Shown: positions 4,768 through 7,204 of the stretch, in pieces
Position numbering within the stretch: the first letter of the stretch is position 1
Layout: every line of letters starts with the position of its first letter
NCBI GenBank assembly: GCA_949841235.1
Contig: CATKZA010000084.1
Span: forward strand, 1 to 7,204
Reading direction: 5' to 3'
Length of the DNA stretch: 7,204 nucleotides
Source of the DNA: an uncultured Clostridiaceae bacterium
Lineage (GTDB): Bacteria; Bacillota; Clostridia; Lachnospirales; Lachnospiraceae
Notes under the pieces: model-generated
Databases searched by the model: none
Seen by the model: only the letters and a program-made list of their open reading frames with translations
Told to the model about the DNA's origin: nothing
Translations under genes and position numbers: made by a program

Positions 4768-5064
4768 ATGGCATTGACTAACGAAGATTTATTGGCAATA
4801 TCACAATTATTAGATGAAAAACTGGATGCTACGATGAAACCGATAGAAAATCGTTTTGCAAGAATGGAAAATCGTTTTGCAAGTATTGAAACAACCATAG
4901 AGAACGATATAATACCTCGATTGCAGAATATAGAATCCTGCTATACCGATACATATAATCGCTATAAAGATTATGCAGATAAAATGGATGCTGCTTTTAC
5001 TGATATTGAACTTCTCAAGAAAGTGGTAATGGAACACAGCAAGAAACTTGAGAAGATATCATAA
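4768..5064 (+). CDS. Small coiled-coil protein of the MALTNEDL type
   Basis: A 98-residue acidic soluble protein without signal peptide or membrane segment. It begins MALTNEDLLAISQLLDEKLD, an opening I associate with short hypothetical proteins frequent in Lachnospiraceae, and the rest is predicted to be helical. Residues 26-39 are two successive heptads, IENRFAR and MENRFAS, encoded by a 21-bp tandem duplication (19 of 21 bases identical), as expected for growth of a coiled coil by heptad duplication. Later residues (74-98, ending KKLEKIS) continue the pattern. The function is unknown; oligomerisation or partner binding is likely. It is the only plus-strand gene here, has its own promoter, and is much richer in A+T than its neighbours (81 G or C in 240 bases at 4801-5040), hinting at a different origin. 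It converges on the SNF2 gene. Confidence 0.85.
   Translation: MALTNEDLLAISQLLDEKLDATMKPIENRFARMENRFASIETTIENDIIPRLQNIESCYTDTYNRYKDYADKMDAAFTDIELLKKVVMEHSKKLEKIS
4843..4884 (+). repeat. Two-copy 21-bp tandem repeat within the coiled-coil gene
   Basis: Units 4843-4863 and 4864-4884 differ at two positions only and share GAAAATCGTTTTGCAAG. The period equals seven codons, so copy-number change would keep the frame and the heptad register. Confidence 0.9.
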
Positions 5065-5117
5065 GCCGATAGCATGAAGCCTGATCAGCACCTAATAAGG
5101 TGTCCACGAAAGCAATC

Positions 5118-5154
5118 CCGCAGATTGTAGACTCACTGAGTCCACAATCTGTGG
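5118..5154. terminator. Hairpin between convergent genes, possible bidirectional terminator
   Basis: CCGCAGATTGT pairs with ACAATCTGTGG (11 bp, one G-T pair), then one mismatch, then GACTC with GAGTC, loop ACT. It lies 53 nt after the coiled-coil stop and 16 nt after the SNF2 stop (5171). The position suits termination from both sides, but neither side has a strong T tract. A smaller stem, CACCT/AGGTG, lies at 5089-5102. Confidence 0.45.
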
Positions 5155-5170
5155 AAAATCAGCATTCACG

Positions 5171-7204
5171 CTACCGGAACAGCTCCAGCAGTTCCTCCTT
5201 CGTCAGCTGGTTCAAGAACACCTCCCCGGAGTCAATCACCCGCTCCGACAGTTCCCGCTTCCTCTTCTGCAGCTGATAAATCTTCTCTTCGATAGAATTT
5301 TTCATCACATACTTGATCACATGCACCTGCTTTCTCTGGCCAATGCGGTAGGCCCTGTCCGTAGCCTGCTCCTCCACCGCCGGATTCCACCAGGGGTCAA
5401 AATGAATCACCGTATCCGCCCAGGTCAGGTTCAGGCCCGTGCCCCCCGCCTTCAGCGACACCAGAAATACCTTCGCCCTTCCCTCGTTAAACTCCTTGAC
5501 ATACCGCTTCCGCTCCACTGCCTTGGTCCTGCCGGAGAGATAGTAATACGGTATTCCCTCCTCCTCCAGCCTCTCTGCGATGATGGACAGCATGGAGGTA
5601 AACTGGGAGAACACAATCACGCTATGCCCGCCATCCAGCAGATCCGGAAGCTGTTCCATAAGAAGCTCCATCTTCCCGCTGTCCCCGGAATAATTCTCCA
5701 CAAAGGTTCCCGGATGGCAGCAAATCTGGCGAAGCCTGGTGAGGGCGGCGAGAATCTGCATCCTCCCCGCACCGCTCTCGATGCCCTCCTGCTCCTTCAT
5801 CTCCATCTGGATGCGGGACAGGTAGGACAGATAAATCTTCTCCTGCTTCTTCGTCATATGAGCCATGCGCATGCTCTCCGTCTTATCGGGAATCTCCTGC
5901 AGCACCTGCTTCTTCATCCTCCGAAGGATAAAGGGCTTGATCCGCAGCTTCAGCTCTTCAATCCGATTTTCATCCTCCCCCCGCATGATCGGTTTCTCAT
6001 ACAGGTCGCTGAACTTCCCATACTTCGGAAAGAATCCCGGCATGATAAAGTCAAAGATCGACCACAGCTCCGACAGGGCATTTTCAATGGGCGTGCCGGT
6101 CAGGGCAAACCTGTGCTTTGCCGGAATCATTTTCACCGACTTGGCGCTTTGGGAGCCGGGATTCTTAATAAATTGAGCCTCGTCAAGAAAGAGATGGTCA
6201 AAGGACAATTCCTTATACAGAGCCACATCCTTCCGAATCAGGGGATAGGTAGTGATAATCACATCCACGTCCCCCCGCTCCTCCAGCAGGGCTCTCCGCT
6301 CCTCCGGCATCCCTGACACGATCAGGGTGCGCATGTGGGGAGCAAACCGTTCAAACTCCTCCTGCCAGTTGAAGGCAAGGGAAGTAGGGCAGACCACCAG
6401 AGACTTGGTTCCCGGTAAGGATGCCATATACACGATGGCCTGCAAAGTCTTTCCCAGTCCCATGTCATCTGCCAGTATCCCCCCCAGATGATAGTGGGCA
6501 AGCGTCCTCAGCCACTGGTAGCCCGCCACCTGATAAGGGCGAAGCACGGCGTGAATCTCCCCCGGAACCTCCCAGCTGCTCCGCTCCGGGTGGCGAATCT
6601 CCTCCACCAGCCGCCGATAGGCATCATCCTTCTGAATGCGATTTCCCTTGGGAAGAACGTCTTCCAGGAAGAGGGCGGAGGAACTGGGCAGGCGGATCAT
6701 CCCCTCCTCCATCCTGCCATTTTCCAGCAGCCACCGCAGGGAGCGCATCTGCCTGTCCTCCTGGCGCAAGTCCACAAAGGCACCGCTCTTTAGTCGAAAA
6801 TACTTCCTCTTCAAGCGCACCGAGCGGAAAAATTCCTCCAGTTCCTCCCGGGGAATCTGAGAATAGTCCAAATCCATTTCCAGAAAGTCAATCTCCGTAT
6901 CCAGATGCACCTTCCCCCCTGCATGACCCATCTTCGTCACAGATGCAGTTTTGTAGGCTTTAGAATAAAATACCTGGAAATTTTCCGTCAAAAGACTCAT
7001 ATGCTCCGTCATCATATCGAAGATATCCTCCTCCCGCTTCAAAAGGAAGGTATCATCCGTCACCTTGAAATTCAGGTTGTATAGGATTCTGGTCAGCCGC
7101 TCCTCCTCCTCCTTATCCCGCACTAGGATAATATTTCCGCCGGCAAAATGCCGAAGGGGGTTCACCTGATATTCCCCGTAGGCAAATTCGATGGTCGCCC
7201 GGAT
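5171..7204 (-). CDS. SNF2-family DNA-dependent ATPase/helicase (5' end outside window)
   Basis: The frame is open from TAG 5173-5171 to the right edge, 677 residues. A GTG at 7165 could start a shorter ORF, but the 13 codons before it read IRATIEFAYGEYQ and run smoothly into the rest, so the gene continues beyond the window. Counting from the edge, residues 1-200 match the SNF2-associated N-terminal region of Firmicutes proteins. The SNF2 N-lobe follows: motif I DDMGLGKT (246-253), motif II DEAQ (341-344), motif III LTGTP (368-372) and ILRRMKKQVL (426-435). The helicase C-lobe has VIVFSQF (529-535), KAGGTGLNL (585-593) and the arginine-finger motif QATDRAYRIGQ (613-623). All ATPase motifs are intact, so an active double-stranded DNA translocase that remodels protein-DNA complexes is expected. 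A SWIM zinc finger may precede it upstream, but is not in view. The gene is G+C-rich and well separated from its neighbours. Confidence 0.95.
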   Translation of the reverse strand: MRATIEFAYGEYQVNPLRHFAGGNIILVRDKEEEERLTRILYNLNFKVTDDTFLLKREEDIFDMMTEHMSLLTENFQVFYSKAYKTASVTKMGHAGGKVHLDTEIDFLEMDLDYSQIPREELEEFFRSVRLKRKYFRLKSGAFVDLRQEDRQMRSLRWLLENGRMEEGMIRLPSSSALFLEDVLPKGNRIQKDDAYRRLVEEIRHPERSSWEVPGEIHAVLRPYQVAGYQWLRTLAHYHLGGILADDMGLGKTLQAIVYMASLPGTKSLVVCPTSLAFNWQEEFERFAPHMRTLIVSGMPEERRALLEERGDVDVIITTYPLIRKDVALYKELSFDHLFLDEAQFIKNPGSQSAKSVKMIPAKHRFALTGTPIENALSELWSIFDFIMPGFFPKYGKFSDLYEKPIMRGEDENRIEELKLRIKPFILRRMKKQVLQEIPDKTESMRMAHMTKKQEKIYLSYLSRIQMEMKEQEGIESGAGRMQILAALTRLRQICCHPGTFVENYSGDSGKMELLMEQLPDLLDGGHSVIVFSQFTSMLSIIAERLEEEGIPYYYLSGRTKAVERKRYVKEFNEGRAKVFLVSLKAGGTGLNLTWADTVIHFDPWWNPAVEEQATDRAYRIGQRKQVHVIKYVMKNSIEEKIYQLQKRKRELSERVIDSGEVFLNQLTKEELLELFR

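Noticed and set aside
4632..4898. Minus-strand frame of 88 codons antisense to the coiled-coil gene
   Set aside because: Its repeated ILAKRFS peptides are the reverse reading of the 21-bp tandem repeat; the sense strand has promoter and ribosome binding site.
5321..6316. Long plus-strand frame of 331 codons antisense to the SNF2 gene
   Set aside because: Its translation is His/Leu/Pro-rich without motifs and it mirrors a gene with all helicase motifs intact; it is a by-product of high G+C codon bias.

Overview
This window looks like chromosomal DNA of a Clostridia-class Firmicute, most likely a Lachnospiraceae gut anaerobe. The reasons are AGGAGG-type ribosome binding sites before most genes, extended -10 promoters, a ferredoxin-tailed aldo/keto reductase of the kind common in anaerobic clostridia, a SNF2 helicase with the Firmicutes-type N-terminal region, and a short MALTNEDL-type coiled-coil protein. 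No rRNA, tRNA, CRISPR array, transposase or phage gene was seen. The assignment rests on protein character only.

Layout from right to left, the direction in which most genes are read. The right end (7204-5171, minus strand) holds most of a SNF2-family ATPase whose 5' end lies outside the window. It converges on a small A+T-rich plus-strand gene (4768-5064) for a coiled-coil protein; a 37-nt hairpin lies between their ends. Next comes a 447-nt gap (4321-4767) with two divergent extended -10 promoters and, on the minus strand, what looks like a frameshifted remnant of a small gene. The minus-strand promoter drives a 422-residue polytopic membrane protein of unknown function (4320-3052).

A 299-nt gap follows that is almost entirely built of hairpins: two tandem versions of a composite palindromic element with about seven stem-loops. 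Two of the homologous hairpins differ by compensating changes at two base pairs. This is the most unusual part of the window.

The left part is a compact minus-strand cluster: a two-helix membrane-anchored protein with a DUF3239-like region and a possible C-terminal PH-like fold (2752-1475), an Fe-S aldo/keto reductase (1409-291), and the first 86 residues of a protein-kinase-like protein (259-1, cut by the window edge). Gaps of 65 nt (29 nt if the reductase uses the upstream ATG) and 31 nt suggest co-transcription. A kinase, a membrane-anchored partner and a redox enzyme would fit an uncharacterised envelope or signalling locus, but that link is inference from position alone.
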